Assembly: GCF_028473605.1 (NCBI RefSeq)
Contig: NZ_CP097267.1
Coordinates: 1,976,501 to 2,040,500, forward strand
DNA: 64,000 nucleotides
From: Acidovorax sp. NCPPB 3576
GTDB taxonomy: Bacteria > Pseudomonadota > Gammaproteobacteria > Burkholderiales > Burkholderiaceae_C
Direction of reading: 5' to 3'
This document shows positions 1 to 8,860 of this stretch, in pieces. A model generated the notes under the pieces. That model saw only the letters and a program-made list of their open reading frames with translations, had not been told where the DNA came from and did no database searches. The position numbers and the translations under genes were made by a program. How positions within the stretch are numbered: position 1 is the first letter of the stretch; each line of letters opens with the position of its first letter.

Positions 1-860
1 TCGGCGAATTCGGCCAGTGCCATCGCAATGAGCCGACGGGTGGCCTGCATGGAATTATGCGGGTTCGTGCGTTCACCCAGGATGACGGACATATCTTCTG
101 CACCGAAGAGCAGATTCAGCAGGAGTGCATCAACTTCACGACGCTGTTGCAGAAGGTCTACAAAGACTTCGGCTTCACCGACATCATCTACAAAGTCGCC
201 ACCCGGCCTGAAAAGCGCATCGGCTCTGAGGAAAGCTGGGACAAGGCAGAGAATGCATTGATTGAAAGCCTGAAAGCCTCTGGCTGCGACTACCAAATCG
301 CCGTCGGTGACGGGGCTTTCTACGGCCCCAAGCTGGAATACACGTTGCGTGATGCCATTGGCCGTCACTGGCAGTGCGGCACCATTCAGGTCGATCCTTC
401 CATGCCTGAACGGCTGGGTGCCGAGTACGTGGGGGAAGACGGTGCCCGGCATCGTCCCATCGTTTTGCACCGCGCCATTGTTGGCAGCTTGGAGCGTTTC
501 ATCGGAATTCTGATCGAACAGCACGCAGGCGCATTGCCAGTCTGGTTGGCTCCAGTGCAGGTGGCCGTGCTGAACATCACGGGTGCACAGGACGATTACT
601 GTCGTGAAATCGCCGCAAAGCTTCAAAAAGCACTGCCGAATCAAGACCTTAGGGTGGCGCTTGACCTGCGTAACGAAAAGATTACGTATAAAATACGAGA
701 GCATTCGTTGCAAAAGCTGCCTTACATCATCGTTGCCGGTGAGAAAGAAAAGGTAGCAGGAGCCGTCGCAGTGCGCGCCCGGGGCAATCGAGACCTCGGT
801 GTGATGTCCCTCGAAGCGTTCGTAGCGCTCATCGCCCAGGACATCGCTTCTAAAGCTTGA
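1..860 (+). CDS. thrS: threonyl-tRNA synthetase, C-terminal part (5' end outside window)
   Basis: Charges tRNA-Thr with threonine in the cytosol. The reading frame is open from the first base of the window (frame 3) and carries the class II catalytic core around motif 2, with [17 protein letters not shown] near the left edge followed by [11 protein letters not shown]. Motif 3 and the alpha/beta anticodon-binding domain follow in the last 100 or so residues. The start codon, the TGS domain and the editing domain lie upstream of the window. It heads the conserved block thrS-infC-rpmI-rplT-pheS-pheT-ihfA. The gene ends in TGA, and 86 bases separate it from infC. Confidence 0.97.
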   Translation, partial: GEFGQCHRNEPTGGLHGIMRVRAFTQDDGHIFCTEEQIQQECINFTTLLQKVYKDFGFTDIIYKVATRPEKRIGSEESWDKAENALIESLKASGCDYQIAVGDGAFYGPKLEYTLRDAIGRHWQCGTIQVDPSMPERLGAEYVGEDGARHRPIVLHRAIVGSLERFIGILIEQHAGALPVWLAPVQVAVLNITGAQDDYCREIAAKLQKALPNQDLRVALDLRNEKITYKIREHSLQKLPYIIVAGEKEKVAGAVAVRARGNRDLGVMSLEAFVALIAQDIASKA

Positions 861-906
861 TTTGGTGTCAAACTTGGCTTTAGCCCGCGTGAGTTGTGCG
901 GTATTC

Positions 907-923
907 GCTACGGTATTCGTAGC
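907..923 (+). other. small hairpin between thrS and infC
   Basis: GCTAC at 907-911 and GTAGC at 919-923 form a five-base stem with a seven-base loop, followed by ATTTTG. It could be a weak terminator for thrS or part of the infC leader. The stem is short and the T run has only four bases, so this is tentative. Confidence 0.25.
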
Positions 924-946
924 ATTTTGATTGAAGGAAGATAGCC

Positions 947-1537
947 ATCGCTACTGAATTTCGTGATCGTCGCCAGCGCGAAGAGCGCAAGCACCGCCTG
1001 AACCGTGAAATCATGGCCCCTGAGGTTCGCCTCTCTGGTCCTGAGAACGAGCCGCTCGGGGTCGTAAGCCTCATGGAAGCCCTCCGCATGGCGGGTGAGC
1101 TGGATGTGGACTTGGTGGAGATTGCCGCAACGGCCAACCCTCCTGTGTGTCGCCTGATGGACTATGGCAAGTTCAAGTATCAGGAGCAAAAACGCGCGGC
1201 AGAGGCCAAGGCCAAGCAGACGGTCATCGAGATCAAGGAAATCAAATTCCGTCCCGGTACGGATGATGGTGACTACAACATCAAGATGCGCAACATTCGC
1301 CGCTTTCTGGCGGAAGGTGACAAATGCAAGATCACCTTGCGCTTCCGCGGCCGGGAGATCACCCATCAGGAATTGGGGTTGGCCTTGCTCAATCGCATTC
1401 GCGATGATTTGGGCGACACCATCCTGATCGAGCAGTTTCCCAAGCTCGAAGGCCGGCAAATGATCATGATGATCGCGCCTGGCAAGAAGAAGCCCGCTGG
1501 CAAGCCTGCAGCGGAAGGCGCCACCACCGCTGCTTGA
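947..1537 (+). CDS. infC: translation initiation factor IF-3 (ATC start codon)
   Basis: IF-3 binds the 30S subunit and proofreads start-codon and initiator-tRNA choice. The protein has about 196 residues, with the N-terminal domain ([18 protein letters not shown]), the linker and the C-terminal RNA-binding domain ([20 protein letters not shown]). The first ATG in frame is at 1013, which would cut off the conserved N terminus. Translation more likely starts at the ATC codon at 947-949, which is preceded by GAAGGAAG at 933-940. Rare ATT or ATC starts are a known hallmark of infC and make its translation self-limiting, because IF-3 itself discriminates against such codons. It lies upstream of rpmI and rplT as in most bacteria. 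Confidence 0.95.
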   Translation: MATEFRDRRQREERKHRLNREIMAPEVRLSGPENEPLGVVSLMEALRMAGELDVDLVEIAATANPPVCRLMDYGKFKYQEQKRAAEAKAKQTVIEIKEIKFRPGTDDGDYNIKMRNIRRFLAEGDKCKITLRFRGREITHQELGLALLNRIRDDLGDTILIEQFPKLEGRQMIMMIAPGKKKPAGKPAAEGATTAA

Positions 1538-1724
1538 GGTGGCTGGTGAGCTAGGCGTTTAAGTGAATTGACTGGGTCAGCCCCAAGGCTGGCTCGGGCA
1601 TAGGGGCCGTGAAAGCGGCACCGAACGGCAGGCCAAGGTTTGCCGTCAAAAAGTGACTCGGGGCCAACAAGGTTGCGGATCGGTTCGCAAACGCCTCGCG
1701 AGCACAAACAAAAGGAGCATTCAC
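1538..1724 (+). promoter_or_regulatory. structured infC-rpmI leader, possible L20 autoregulatory region
   Basis: This 187-base gap is long for the operon and contains several inverted repeats. GCCCC (1580-1584) can pair with GGGGC (1603-1607), and ACGGCA (1625-1630) can pair with TGCCGT (1641-1646). In E. coli, ribosomal protein L20 binds structured RNA upstream of rpmI and represses rpmI-rplT translation. A comparable role here is inferred from position and structure only. The rpmI ribosome binding site AAAGGAG is at 1711-1717. Confidence 0.4.
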
Positions 1725-1928
1725 ATGCCCAAAATGAAGACCAAGAGCAGCGCGAAAAAGCGTTTCCGCGTTCGTCCCGGTGGTACCGTCAAGCGCGGTC
1801 AAGCCTTCAAGCGTCACATCTTGACGAAGAAGACCACCAAGAATAAGCGCCATCTGCGTGGTGCAGTTTCTGTGCATGAGACCAATATGGGCTCCATTGC
1901 ACAAATGCTGCCTGGTGCTGGCCTTTAA
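1725..1928 (+). CDS. rpmI: 50S ribosomal protein L35
   Basis: A small, very basic protein of 67 residues starting [20 protein letters not shown], typical of bL35 of the large ribosomal subunit. The chosen start at 1725 has an AAAGGAG site about seven bases upstream. An open frame runs further upstream, but no L35 begins there. rplT follows after 24 bases, so the two are co-translated or tightly coupled. Confidence 0.97.
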   Translation: MPKMKTKSSAKKRFRVRPGGTVKRGQAFKRHILTKKTTKNKRHLRGAVSVHETNMGSIAQMLPGAGL

Positions 1929-1952
1929 TAACGACGAACAAGGAGTACTCAC

Positions 1953-2315
1953 ATGCCTCGCGTCAAACGTGGTGTAACGGCCCGTGCCCGTCACAAGAAA
2001 GTTCTGGCCCTTGCAAAGGGTTTCCGTGGTCGCCGCGGTAATGTTTTCCGTATCGCCAAACAGGCGGTAATGAAGGCTGGGCAGTATGCCTACCGTGACC
2101 GCCGCACCAAGAAGCGCGTGTTCCGCCAACTGTGGATCGCCCGTATCAACGCCGCTTCGCGCGAATTGGGCCTGACCTACAGCCAATTCACGAACGGCTT
2201 GAAGAAGGCTGCCATCGAGATCGACCGCAAGATGCTGGCCGACCTCGCGGTGCACGACAAGGCTGCCTTCGGCAGCATCGTGGAGCAAGTCAAGGCCAAG
2301 CTGGCTGCTGCTTGA
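1953..2315 (+). CDS. rplT: 50S ribosomal protein L20
   Basis: bL20 is an early 23S rRNA assembly protein. The protein has 120 residues, with the basic N-terminal helix [18 protein letters not shown] and the conserved globular part containing [16 protein letters not shown]. The ribosome binding site AAGGAG lies just upstream (around 1940). In enterobacteria L20 also acts as the autogenous repressor of this operon. The gene is followed by a palindromic intergenic repeat before pheS. Confidence 0.97.
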   Translation: MPRVKRGVTARARHKKVLALAKGFRGRRGNVFRIAKQAVMKAGQYAYRDRRTKKRVFRQLWIARINAASRELGLTYSQFTNGLKKAAIEIDRKMLADLAVHDKAAFGSIVEQVKAKLAAA

Positions 2316-2328
2316 GTTCACGACTGGT

Positions 2329-2393
2329 AGCTATCTTATTGATAGCTGCTTGCGCAATAAACGCAAGGGCTAGGGCTTGAAAAGGCACTAGCC
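2329..2393 (+). repeat. intergenic palindromic repeat, copy 1 (rplT-pheS)
   Basis: Three adjacent inverted repeats fill the gap. AGCTATC (2329-2335) pairs with GATAGCT (2341-2347). CTTGCG (2349-2354) pairs with CGCAAG (2362-2367). GGCTAG (2368-2373) pairs with CTAGCC (2388-2393). The GCTAT...ATAGC core recurs at four other intergenic places in this window (19156, 25873, 35787 and 58166), so this is a dispersed family rather than a private terminator. Confidence 0.75.
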
Positions 2394-2426
2394 TTTGTTC
2401 ATTTCCAAGAGACGATGAGAGTTGGT

Positions 2427-3479
2427 ATGAACGAGTTGGACTCCCTGGTCGAAAGCGCGCGGAACCTGTTCGCGCAAGCCGTCACCCCTGCCGATCTGGA
2501 AAATGCCAAGGCGCAGTTCCTGGGCAAGTCGGGGCGCGTGACCGAGCTCATGAAAGGTATGGCCCAGCTGTCCGTTGAGGAAAAGAAATCTCGCGGTGCC
2601 GCCATCAACGTCGCCAAGCAGGCCATTGAAGCATCCCTGAACGCAAGCCGAAAAGCGTTGGCGGATGCCGAGCTGGAAGCACAACTGCAGGCGGAATCGT
2701 TAGATGTCACCCTGCCCGGCCGTCAACGTGGGCAAGGTGGACTGCATCCTGTGTCCTTGACCCTGGAGCGCATCGAGGGCATTTTCGGCTCGATGGGTTT
2801 TGACGTGGCCGAAGGACCTGAGATTGAATCCGACTGGTTCAATTTCACGGCCCTGAACACGCCCGAAGACCATCCGGCGCGCTCCATGCACGACACGTTC
2901 TATGTTGAGGGCGGCACTGCCACCGCTCCGAACCTGTTGCGCACGCATACCAGCCCAATGCAGATCCGCCATGCTGTTCAGCATGTCAAAAAAAATCGCG
3001 CTTTGATCGACTCGGGCCAGGCCATGCCGGAGATCCGAGTGATTGCCCCAGGTCGCACTTACCGGGTGGACAGCGACGCCACGCATTCGCCCATGTTCCA
3101 TCAGTGCGAGGGTTTGTGGATCGGCGAAAACGTGAGCTTCAAGGATCTGAAGGTCGTCTTCACCGACTTCTGCCGTACTTTCTTTGAAAGTGATGACTTG
3201 GTCTTGCGCTTTCGTCCCAGCTTTTTCCCTTTCACCGAGCCCAGTGCCGAAATAGACATCCAGTTCCAGACAGGCCCCTTGGCCGGGCGCTGGCTCGAAG
3301 TGGCGGGCTCTGGGCAGGTGCATCCGAACGTCGTGCGGAACATGGGCCTTGATCCAGAAAAATACATCGGCTTTGCGTTCGGCATGGGCCCTGACCGGCT
3401 GACGATGCTGCGCTATGGGGTCAATGATTTGCGCCTGTTCTTTGAGGGCGACATTCGTTTTCTTTCGCAGTTCCAGTAA
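2427..3479 (+). CDS. pheS: phenylalanyl-tRNA synthetase alpha subunit
   Basis: Catalytic subunit of the alpha2-beta2 PheRS that attaches phenylalanine to tRNA-Phe. The protein has about 350 residues. The N-terminal coiled coil is followed by the class II core, with motif 2 around [19 protein letters not shown] and motif 3 around [17 protein letters not shown]. The start at 2427 ([15 protein letters not shown]) fits the family best. An in-frame ATG at 2415 would add four residues. pheT follows 75 bases downstream. Confidence 0.96.
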   Translation: MNELDSLVESARNLFAQAVTPADLENAKAQFLGKSGRVTELMKGMAQLSVEEKKSRGAAINVAKQAIEASLNASRKALADAELEAQLQAESLDVTLPGRQRGQGGLHPVSLTLERIEGIFGSMGFDVAEGPEIESDWFNFTALNTPEDHPARSMHDTFYVEGGTATAPNLLRTHTSPMQIRHAVQHVKKNRALIDSGQAMPEIRVIAPGRTYRVDSDATHSPMFHQCEGLWIGENVSFKDLKVVFTDFCRTFFESDDLVLRFRPSFFPFTEPSAEIDIQFQTGPLAGRWLEVAGSGQVHPNVVRNMGLDPEKYIGFAFGMGPDRLTMLRYGVNDLRLFFEGDIRFLSQFQ

Positions 3480-3554
3480 ACCGCAAGCCGCGTTCCATAC
3501 AGGCGGCCCACCTACCGCAGGGCTGCTGCGCTCAAGAATCACTGAAGACCGAAT

Positions 3555-5996
3555 ATGCAATTTCCAGAATCCTGGCTGCGCGAGTTTTGCAATCCTCCGC
3601 TTTCGACCGCTGAGCTGGCTGAGACACTGACCATGGCGGGGCTCGAAGTGGAAGAGCTGCAGCCTGTGGCGCCTCCTTTCACGAAGATAGTGGTGGGAGA
3701 AATCAAGGAGGCGGTGCAGCATCCAAATGCCGATCGCCTGCGCGTTTGCCAAGTCGATGTGGGGCAGGGTGCTTTGCTCAACATCGTGTGCGGTGCGCCC
3801 AATGCACGCGTCGGTATCAAAGTGCCCTGTGCGCTTGTTGGTGCGGAGTTGCCTCCCGGCGAGGATGGAAAACCGTTCTTGATCAAGGTGGGCAAACTTC
3901 GTGGCGTGGAAAGTCAGGGCATGCTGTGCTCTGCCAGGGAGTTGAAGCTTTCGGAAGACCATGGAGGCCTTTTGGAACTGGCGCCCGATGCTCCGCTCGG
4001 GCAGGACATTCGGGTGCATTTGAACCTGGACGACACGCTGTTCACCCTCAAGCTCACGCCCAACCTGGCACATGCCTTGAGCGTCTATGGCATTGCGCGC
4101 GAAGTCTCTGCGCTGACTGGATCGCCGCTGAAGCCGCTGCAATTTCCTGCGGTCCCGGTGGGCCATGGCGACGTTTTGCCGGTCAAGATCAGTGCCTCGG
4201 ATCTGTGCGGGCGCTTCTCAGGACGTGTCGTTCGCAATATCAACACGCAAGCCGCAACTCCGCAGTGGATGCTGGACCGGCTGGCACGTTGCGGGCAGCG
4301 AAGCGTTTCCCCATTGGTCGATATTTCCAACTATGTGATGTTCGAGTTGGGCCGCCCCTCTCACATTTTTGATTTGGACAAAATTCACGGCGCCTTGGAT
4401 GTGCGTTGGGCGCGTGCCGGTGAAGAGCTCAAGCTGTTGAATGGCAACACCGTCGCCCTTGATGAAAAGGTGGGTGTCATTGCGGATGCAAGCCAAGTCG
4501 AATCGCTAGCTGGCATCATGGGCGGCGATGCGACGGCAGTGTCGAACGACACCCGCCATATCTACATTGAAGCCGCTTTCTGGTGGCCCAAGGCCGTTGC
4601 TGGCCGCTCGCGCCGCTATAACTTCTCGACCGATGCCGGACATCGTTTCGAACGTGGCGTGGATCCCAGCCAGACCGTGGAGCACATTGAGCGCATCACC
4701 CAGTTGGTGATCGACATCTGCGGCATGCCTGAAACCGTTTGCGGGCCGATGGATGACCAGTGTCCGAACGTGCCTGAAGCCAAGCCCGTCACCCTCCGCG
4801 TTGCCAGAGCCGTCAAGGTGATCGGCATGCCATTGACGCAAGAGCAGTGTGCCGATGCGCTGGGGCGCCTGGGACTGCCGGTGACCTCCGGCGAGGGCAC
4901 GTTGACGGTGCTGCCGCCTCCCTATCGGTTCGATCTCGCGATCGAGGAAGATCTTATTGAAGAAGTGGCCCGCATGGTGGGCTACCAGCAATTGCCTACC
5001 ACGCCGCCATTGGCGCCCATCACGCCCAAGCTGCGTGCCGAAGCGCGGCGGGGGCCTTTTGCCGTGCGTCGTGCATTGGCGGGGCTTGGATACCAGGAAA
5101 CCATCAATTTCAGCTTCGTAGAGGAGCATTGGGAGCATGAGTTGGCGGGCAATCCGCAGCCCATCCGTTTGCTGAACCCCATTGCCAGTCAAATGAGCGT
5201 GATGCGCTCGTCGCTGTTGGGCTCCTTGCTGCAGGTTTTGAAGTTCAACCTGGACCGCAAGGCGCCGCGTGTGCGGGTCTTCGAATTGGGCCGGGTCTTT
5301 CTGCGCGATACCTCCGTTGCGGGGTCCGATACCACGGTAGAGGGTTTTCATCAGCCCATGCGCGTGGCTGGCCTCGCGTATGGCGCATCCGATGTCCTCC
5401 AATGGGGATGCAAAGAGCAGGGGGTGGATTTCTTCGATGCCAAAGGTGATGTCGAGGCACTGCTTGCTCCCCTGAAGCCCGTTTTTGAGCCTGCAACGCA
5501 CCCGGCCATGCACCCTGGCCGCTGTGCCCGCGTGCTGCTGGATGGCCAAGCCATTGGGTTCATCGGGGAGTTGCATCCTCGGTGGCGCCAATCCTGGGAA
5601 CTTCCCCAGGCTCCGGTCATGTTCGAGTTGGAACTCGATGCGGTCATGCAGCGGCAAATCCCTCGATTTCATGCGGTGGCCAAGCACCAAGCGGTCGAGC
5701 GGGATCTGGCAGTGGTGGTTGCCGAGCGGGTCACGCACGCCGATGTGATGGCAGCCATTCAGGCTACCGTGCCTCCTACACGGCTTCGCGCAGCGGTATT
5801 GTTTGATGTGTTCCGGCCCAAGCCTTTGCGTGATGGCGAAGCAGCTGTTGGTGGTCTCGCCAGCGGTGAAAAGAGCTTGGCCGTGCGCCTGACGCTGGGG
5901 GCTGACGGTGCCACGCTGACAGATGCTGAAATCGAGGCGACGATTCAGTCGGTGGTCGAGCAACTGTCGAATCGTACCGGTGCGAGGTTACGGTGA
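3555..5996 (+). CDS. pheT: phenylalanyl-tRNA synthetase beta subunit
   Basis: Non-catalytic subunit of PheRS, 813 residues. Visible domains in order are an N-terminal OB-fold tRNA-binding domain (around residues 40-150), the B3/B4 editing domain (around 210-380, with [17 protein letters not shown]), the B5 domain (around 410-480), the pseudo-catalytic domain and a C-terminal anticodon-binding FDX-ACB domain (RDLAVVV onward). The editing domain hydrolyses misacylated Tyr-tRNA-Phe. The stop codon overlaps the start region of ihfA, indicating translational coupling. Confidence 0.97.
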   Translation: MQFPESWLREFCNPPLSTAELAETLTMAGLEVEELQPVAPPFTKIVVGEIKEAVQHPNADRLRVCQVDVGQGALLNIVCGAPNARVGIKVPCALVGAELPPGEDGKPFLIKVGKLRGVESQGMLCSARELKLSEDHGGLLELAPDAPLGQDIRVHLNLDDTLFTLKLTPNLAHALSVYGIAREVSALTGSPLKPLQFPAVPVGHGDVLPVKISASDLCGRFSGRVVRNINTQAATPQWMLDRLARCGQRSVSPLVDISNYVMFELGRPSHIFDLDKIHGALDVRWARAGEELKLLNGNTVALDEKVGVIADASQVESLAGIMGGDATAVSNDTRHIYIEAAFWWPKAVAGRSRRYNFSTDAGHRFERGVDPSQTVEHIERITQLVIDICGMPETVCGPMDDQCPNVPEAKPVTLRVARAVKVIGMPLTQEQCADALGRLGLPVTSGEGTLTVLPPPYRFDLAIEEDLIEEVARMVGYQQLPTTPPLAPITPKLRAEARRGPFAVRRALAGLGYQETINFSFVEEHWEHELAGNPQPIRLLNPIASQMSVMRSSLLGSLLQVLKFNLDRKAPRVRVFELGRVFLRDTSVAGSDTTVEGFHQPMRVAGLAYGASDVLQWGCKEQGVDFFDAKGDVEALLAPLKPVFEPATHPAMHPGRCARVLLDGQAIGFIGELHPRWRQSWELPQAPVMFELELDAVMQRQIPRFHAVAKHQAVERDLAVVVAERVTHADVMAAIQATVPPTRLRAAVLFDVFRPKPLRDGEAAVGGLASGEKSLAVRLTLGADGATLTDAEIEATIQSVVEQLSNRTGARLR

Positions 5997-6349
5997 TGAT
6001 GCTGAACGGGAGCGCTGACGTGATGGAATTTGCGGTAGAAAGCCTGGAAACCCCTGCGTTGACGAAGGCGCAGCTGGCAGACCTTCTGTTCGATCACATT
6101 GGGCTGAATAAACGTGAATCGAAAGACATGATCGATGCTTTTTTCGATCTGATTGCGCAGCGCCTGGTGGACGGTCAAGACGTGAAGCTGTCGGGCTTCG
6201 GTAACTTTCAGATCCGCACCAAGGCCCCGAGGCCAGGGCGAAATCCCCGGACGGGCGAGGCGATCCCGATCCAGGCTCGCCGCGTCGTGACCTTCCACGC
6301 CAGCAGCAAACTCAAGGAGCAGATCCAGAACGCGGGCGCTGCTGGCTGA
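5996..6349 (+). CDS. ihfA: integration host factor alpha subunit
   Basis: IHF-alpha pairs with IHF-beta to bend DNA at specific sites, aiding recombination and sigma-54 transcription. The protein has about 117 residues with the HU/IHF fold and the arm and tip sequence [24 protein letters not shown] at 5993, ATG at 5996, ATG at 5999 and ATG at 6023 are all in frame. 5996 overlaps the pheT stop by one base, and 6023 ([15 protein letters not shown]) is an equally credible start with GGGAG ten bases upstream. The pheT-ihfA coupling is conserved in proteobacteria. Confidence 0.95.
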   Translation: MMLNGSADVMEFAVESLETPALTKAQLADLLFDHIGLNKRESKDMIDAFFDLIAQRLVDGQDVKLSGFGNFQIRTKAPRPGRNPRTGEAIPIQARRVVTFHASSKLKEQIQNAGAAG

Positions 6350-6447
6350 AACGCTGTCTCTTTCCCGCCTGCCTCTGAACGGAAGTGGCTGGCGCCTTTG
6401 TTCCGGCTGCAGTACGCTGCTCGTTTATTCGCTAGAAACCGCGTCCC

Positions 6448-6867
6448 ATGGGTACACCGCTTCCTCCCATTCCGGCCAAACGGTATTTCACCATTGGGGA
6501 GGTGGCCGCGTTGTGTGGCGTGAAACCCCATGTTTTGCGCTATTGGGAGCAAGAGTTCACCCAGCTTCGCCCGATGAAGCGCCGGGGGAACCGTCGCTAC
6601 TATCAGCATCATGAAGTGCTCATGATTCGCCGGATCCGAGACCTGCTGTACGAGCAAGGTTTCACGATCAGCGGTGCGCGCAACCGGCTACAGGAGGTCG
6701 ATTCCCAGCCTTCCGAGTTGAATAGTCACTCTTCTTTTGCTATGCAGACGGTAGCTGGGGCAGGCTTGGCTAGTTCCTCAACGGCGCTACCTTCGGTCTC
6801 CATCTTGGATGCGCAGGACCTGCGGCGGGAATTATTTGAAATTCGTGCACTGCTTTCTTTGAGCTAA
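6448..6867 (+). CDS. MerR-family transcriptional regulator
   Basis: 139 residues. The N-terminal winged helix-turn-helix is typical of the MerR family (YFTIGEVAALCGVKPHVLRY, then WEQEF and RRGNRRYY). The rest lacks cysteines or any recognisable effector domain. A small MerR gene directly downstream of ihfA is a recurrent arrangement in betaproteobacteria, and its target is unknown. The linker after residue 95 (SSFAMQTVAGAGLASSS) is low in complexity. At DNA level it resembles a decayed copy of the intergenic repeat found elsewhere in this window. The last codons overlap the tRNA-Pro promoter. Confidence 0.85.
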   Translation: MGTPLPPIPAKRYFTIGEVAALCGVKPHVLRYWEQEFTQLRPMKRRGNRRYYQHHEVLMIRRIRDLLYEQGFTISGARNRLQEVDSQPSELNSHSSFAMQTVAGAGLASSSTALPSVSILDAQDLRRELFEIRALLSLS

Positions 6868-6885
6868 GATTTTTGTGCATATAAT
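6858..6885 (+). promoter_or_regulatory. sigma-70 promoter of tRNA-Pro
   Basis: A perfect -10 box TATAAT lies at 6880-6885, and a -35-like TTTGAG lies at 6858-6863 with a 16-base spacer. Transcription would start near 6892, a few bases before the mature tRNA. The -35 region overlaps the end of the MerR gene. Confidence 0.7.
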
Positions 6886-6896
6886 CTAAGTCTTGT

Positions 6897-6973
6897 CGGC
6901 GTGTAGCGCAGCCTGGTAGCGCACTTGCATGGGGTGCAAGGGGTCGCGAGTTCGAATCCCGCCACGCCGACCA
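6897..6973 (+). tRNA. tRNA-Pro (anticodon GGG)
   Basis: A 77-base cloverleaf. The acceptor stem is CGGCGTG with CACGCCG, the anticodon stem is CTTGC with GCAAG, and the loop ATGGGGT gives anticodon GGG. The T loop is TTCGAAT and the CCA end is encoded. One A-C mismatch is seen in the T stem. It resembles E. coli proL. It marks the left edge of an accessory block. Confidence 0.96.
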
Positions 6974-6988
6974 TTTATAAAAAAATCA

Positions 6989-7022
6989 ACGGGCTACCGC
7001 CAAAAGCGGTAGCCCGTTTTTT
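6989..7022 (+). terminator. rho-independent terminator after tRNA-Pro
   Basis: A perfect twelve-base stem (6989-7000 with 7006-7017) around loop CAAAA is followed by a T run. It sits 15 bases after the tRNA CCA end. Confidence 0.92.
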
Positions 7023-7266
7023 CTTGTCTTGTCCCGCACTTCGTTTGCTGCATCCCACCGCAAGACGGCGACCTCCCCCTTTTCTTCCAGTGTCAGCCTC
7101 CTAGTCCTTGGCGAGCTGCTCAGCAAAACTCAAGCTTGGCCCGTGCCGCTAGTTTGTGCTTTCGGGTAATTGATCAACGATGCCGTAGAAAGCTCGCGAA
7201 ACGTTCAGCAATGCAAACGTCGCTTCGCAATACGCTTAGCCCCTATAAAAAAGGTGGAGGGCAGGG

Positions 7267-8439
7267 ATGAACGATCGGGCGATATGGCCGGCAAGCATGG
7301 GGGCGTTGACCCGTTTTGAGCCGCAAAGCTGGAGGGTAAATGCAACACAGGAGGTTTCCTACGAAGTGCGTCAGGTCGATGGCATCTTCACACCCAACTC
7401 CCTTCAATTGATCACTTGTGGCAAGGCGAAGCCCTGTTCACGCCAAGTCATTGTGATCGACGCGCATGTGGACCAAATCTACGGAGATGAGATGCGTGCC
7501 TACTATGCTCATCATCGGGCTGACGTTTCCATCCTGAGCCTTTCGGTTTCAGAGGAATCGAAAGACCTGGATTCAGCATTGATGATTGCTCGCCATATCG
7601 AAACTGCAGGTGTGCTGCGTCGTTCTGAGCCCGTGGTTGCTATCGGCGGCGGAGTATTGCTGGACCTGGTTGGATTTGCTGCTGGCTTGTATCGGCGGGG
7701 CATTCCTTACGTCAAGGTTCCTACCAACGCGATGGCGCTGTGGGATGCCGCAGTCGGCATCAAGACCGCCGTGAATGCGCTTGAGCGTCGAAATCGCTTG
7801 GGCTCATACCATGCGCCAACCTTGGCCTTGCTGGATCGCAGCTTTCTATCGACGGTGGAGTCCCGCGAACTGTCCAATGGGATGGGAGAGTTGCTCAAGC
7901 TCGCGGTGATCAAGAGCCCCCGTTTGTTCGACCTGCTGGAGCGGCATTCCGAGATGCTGCTGCTGACACGATTCCAGGACGCGATCATTGCTCCGGAAGT
8001 CATCGGTTTGGCGGTTGAAGGCATGCTGGAGGAGTTGGCTCCCAACCTGTGGGAACTCACGCTGGATCGATGCGTCGATTTTGGGCACTCGTTTGCACCC
8101 CTTCTCGAGATGAAGGCCCTGCCTGAACTGCTGCACGGCGAGGCAGTCGCTCTGGATGTGCTGTTTTCTTGCCGTTTGGCGCGCGCTAGAGGACTCCTTT
8201 CTGACCGGGACGTTCATCGGGTCGTGCGTGTGATGAAATCCATGCAGTTGCCTTTGCGGCATCGCTTCTTCGAACAGCCCGGCTTGCTTCAGGAGGCGCT
8301 GGAGGACACGATGCGTCATCGTGACGGGAGACAGCGATTGCCTCTGCCTGACGGGATTGGTGCATGCTGCTTTGTGAATGATGTGGATGCCCATGCCATT
8401 TGCGCTGCTGCCAAGGAGATGGCACATGCAGACGCTTGA
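7267..8439 (+). CDS. sugar phosphate cyclase, 2-epi-5-epi-valiolone synthase-like (3-dehydroquinate synthase superfamily)
   Basis: 390 residues, homologous to sedoheptulose 7-phosphate cyclases, which close the C7 sugar into a cyclitol using NAD and a divalent metal. The NAD-binding stretch is VAIGGGVLLDLVGFAAGLYR (about 124-143). The dehydroquinate-synthase metal ligands are kept as Glu208 (NGMGELLK), His274 (DFGHSFAP) and His290 (LLHGEAVALD). The C-terminal blocks EDTMRHRDGRQRLPLPDGI and FVNDVD are characteristic of the valiolone synthase group rather than of AroB. The motif after the NAD site reads VPTNAMALWDAAVGIKTAVN, whereas relatives usually have VPTTL..., so substrate or product may differ. 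GGAGG lies six bases before the ATG. It is the first gene of a unit with a GlcG-like protein, an SDR and a transporter. Which C7 cyclitol it makes cannot be told from sequence. Confidence 0.85.
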   Translation: MNDRAIWPASMGALTRFEPQSWRVNATQEVSYEVRQVDGIFTPNSLQLITCGKAKPCSRQVIVIDAHVDQIYGDEMRAYYAHHRADVSILSLSVSEESKDLDSALMIARHIETAGVLRRSEPVVAIGGGVLLDLVGFAAGLYRRGIPYVKVPTNAMALWDAAVGIKTAVNALERRNRLGSYHAPTLALLDRSFLSTVESRELSNGMGELLKLAVIKSPRLFDLLERHSEMLLLTRFQDAIIAPEVIGLAVEGMLEELAPNLWELTLDRCVDFGHSFAPLLEMKALPELLHGEAVALDVLFSCRLARARGLLSDRDVHRVVRVMKSMQLPLRHRFFEQPGLLQEALEDTMRHRDGRQRLPLPDGIGACCFVNDVDAHAICAAAKEMAHADA

Positions 8440-8860
8440 AACCGGTCTCTCGCGGTTGAGCGCCTGCCAGGCGCAGCAATTGGTGCAGAGCGCGCTGATC
8501 ACAGGATTGGACGAAGGCTTGGCCGTCTCGGCTGCAGCAGTAGACAGCTCAGGACACTTGCTGGCGTTTGCCCGTGCGGATGATGCCTTTCTGGGATCGA
8601 TCGACGCGTCGATTGCGAAGGCGCGGACGGCAGTTTATTTCCGCAGGGACACCGCCACGATGCAGCAGGCGCTGGAACAGGGCAAGACCGCTTATCTCGC
8701 TCTGGCCGACGTTCTGCCATTGGAAGGCGGCGTTCCACTCCTGGTCGGAGGAACGTTGGTGGGCGGACTCGGAATCAGCGGCGCCGCGTCTGTGCAGGAT
8801 GGGGTGCTGGCCCGGGCCATTGCATCGTTGCTGAACTCGTTGTCAGGTCGGACCACATGA
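8426..8860 (+). CDS. GlcG/HbpS-like (DUF336) protein
   Basis: 144 residues, a single GlcG/HbpS (DUF336) domain. Family hallmarks are the AAAVDSSGHLLAFARADDAF strand-turn-helix and the glycine-rich GGVPLLVGGTLVGGLGISGA. Some members bind haem or cobalamin-related ligands, and others sit in sugar or diol catabolic operons without a proven activity. AAGGAG at 8413-8418 supports the start at 8426, which overlaps the end of the cyclase gene by 14 bases. The 3' end overlaps the SDR gene by four bases (ATGA). The coupling suggests a part in the same pathway, but the reaction is unknown. Confidence 0.8.
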   Translation: MQTLETGLSRLSACQAQQLVQSALITGLDEGLAVSAAAVDSSGHLLAFARADDAFLGSIDASIAKARTAVYFRRDTATMQQALEQGKTAYLALADVLPLEGGVPLLVGGTLVGGLGISGAASVQDGVLARAIASLLNSLSGRTT

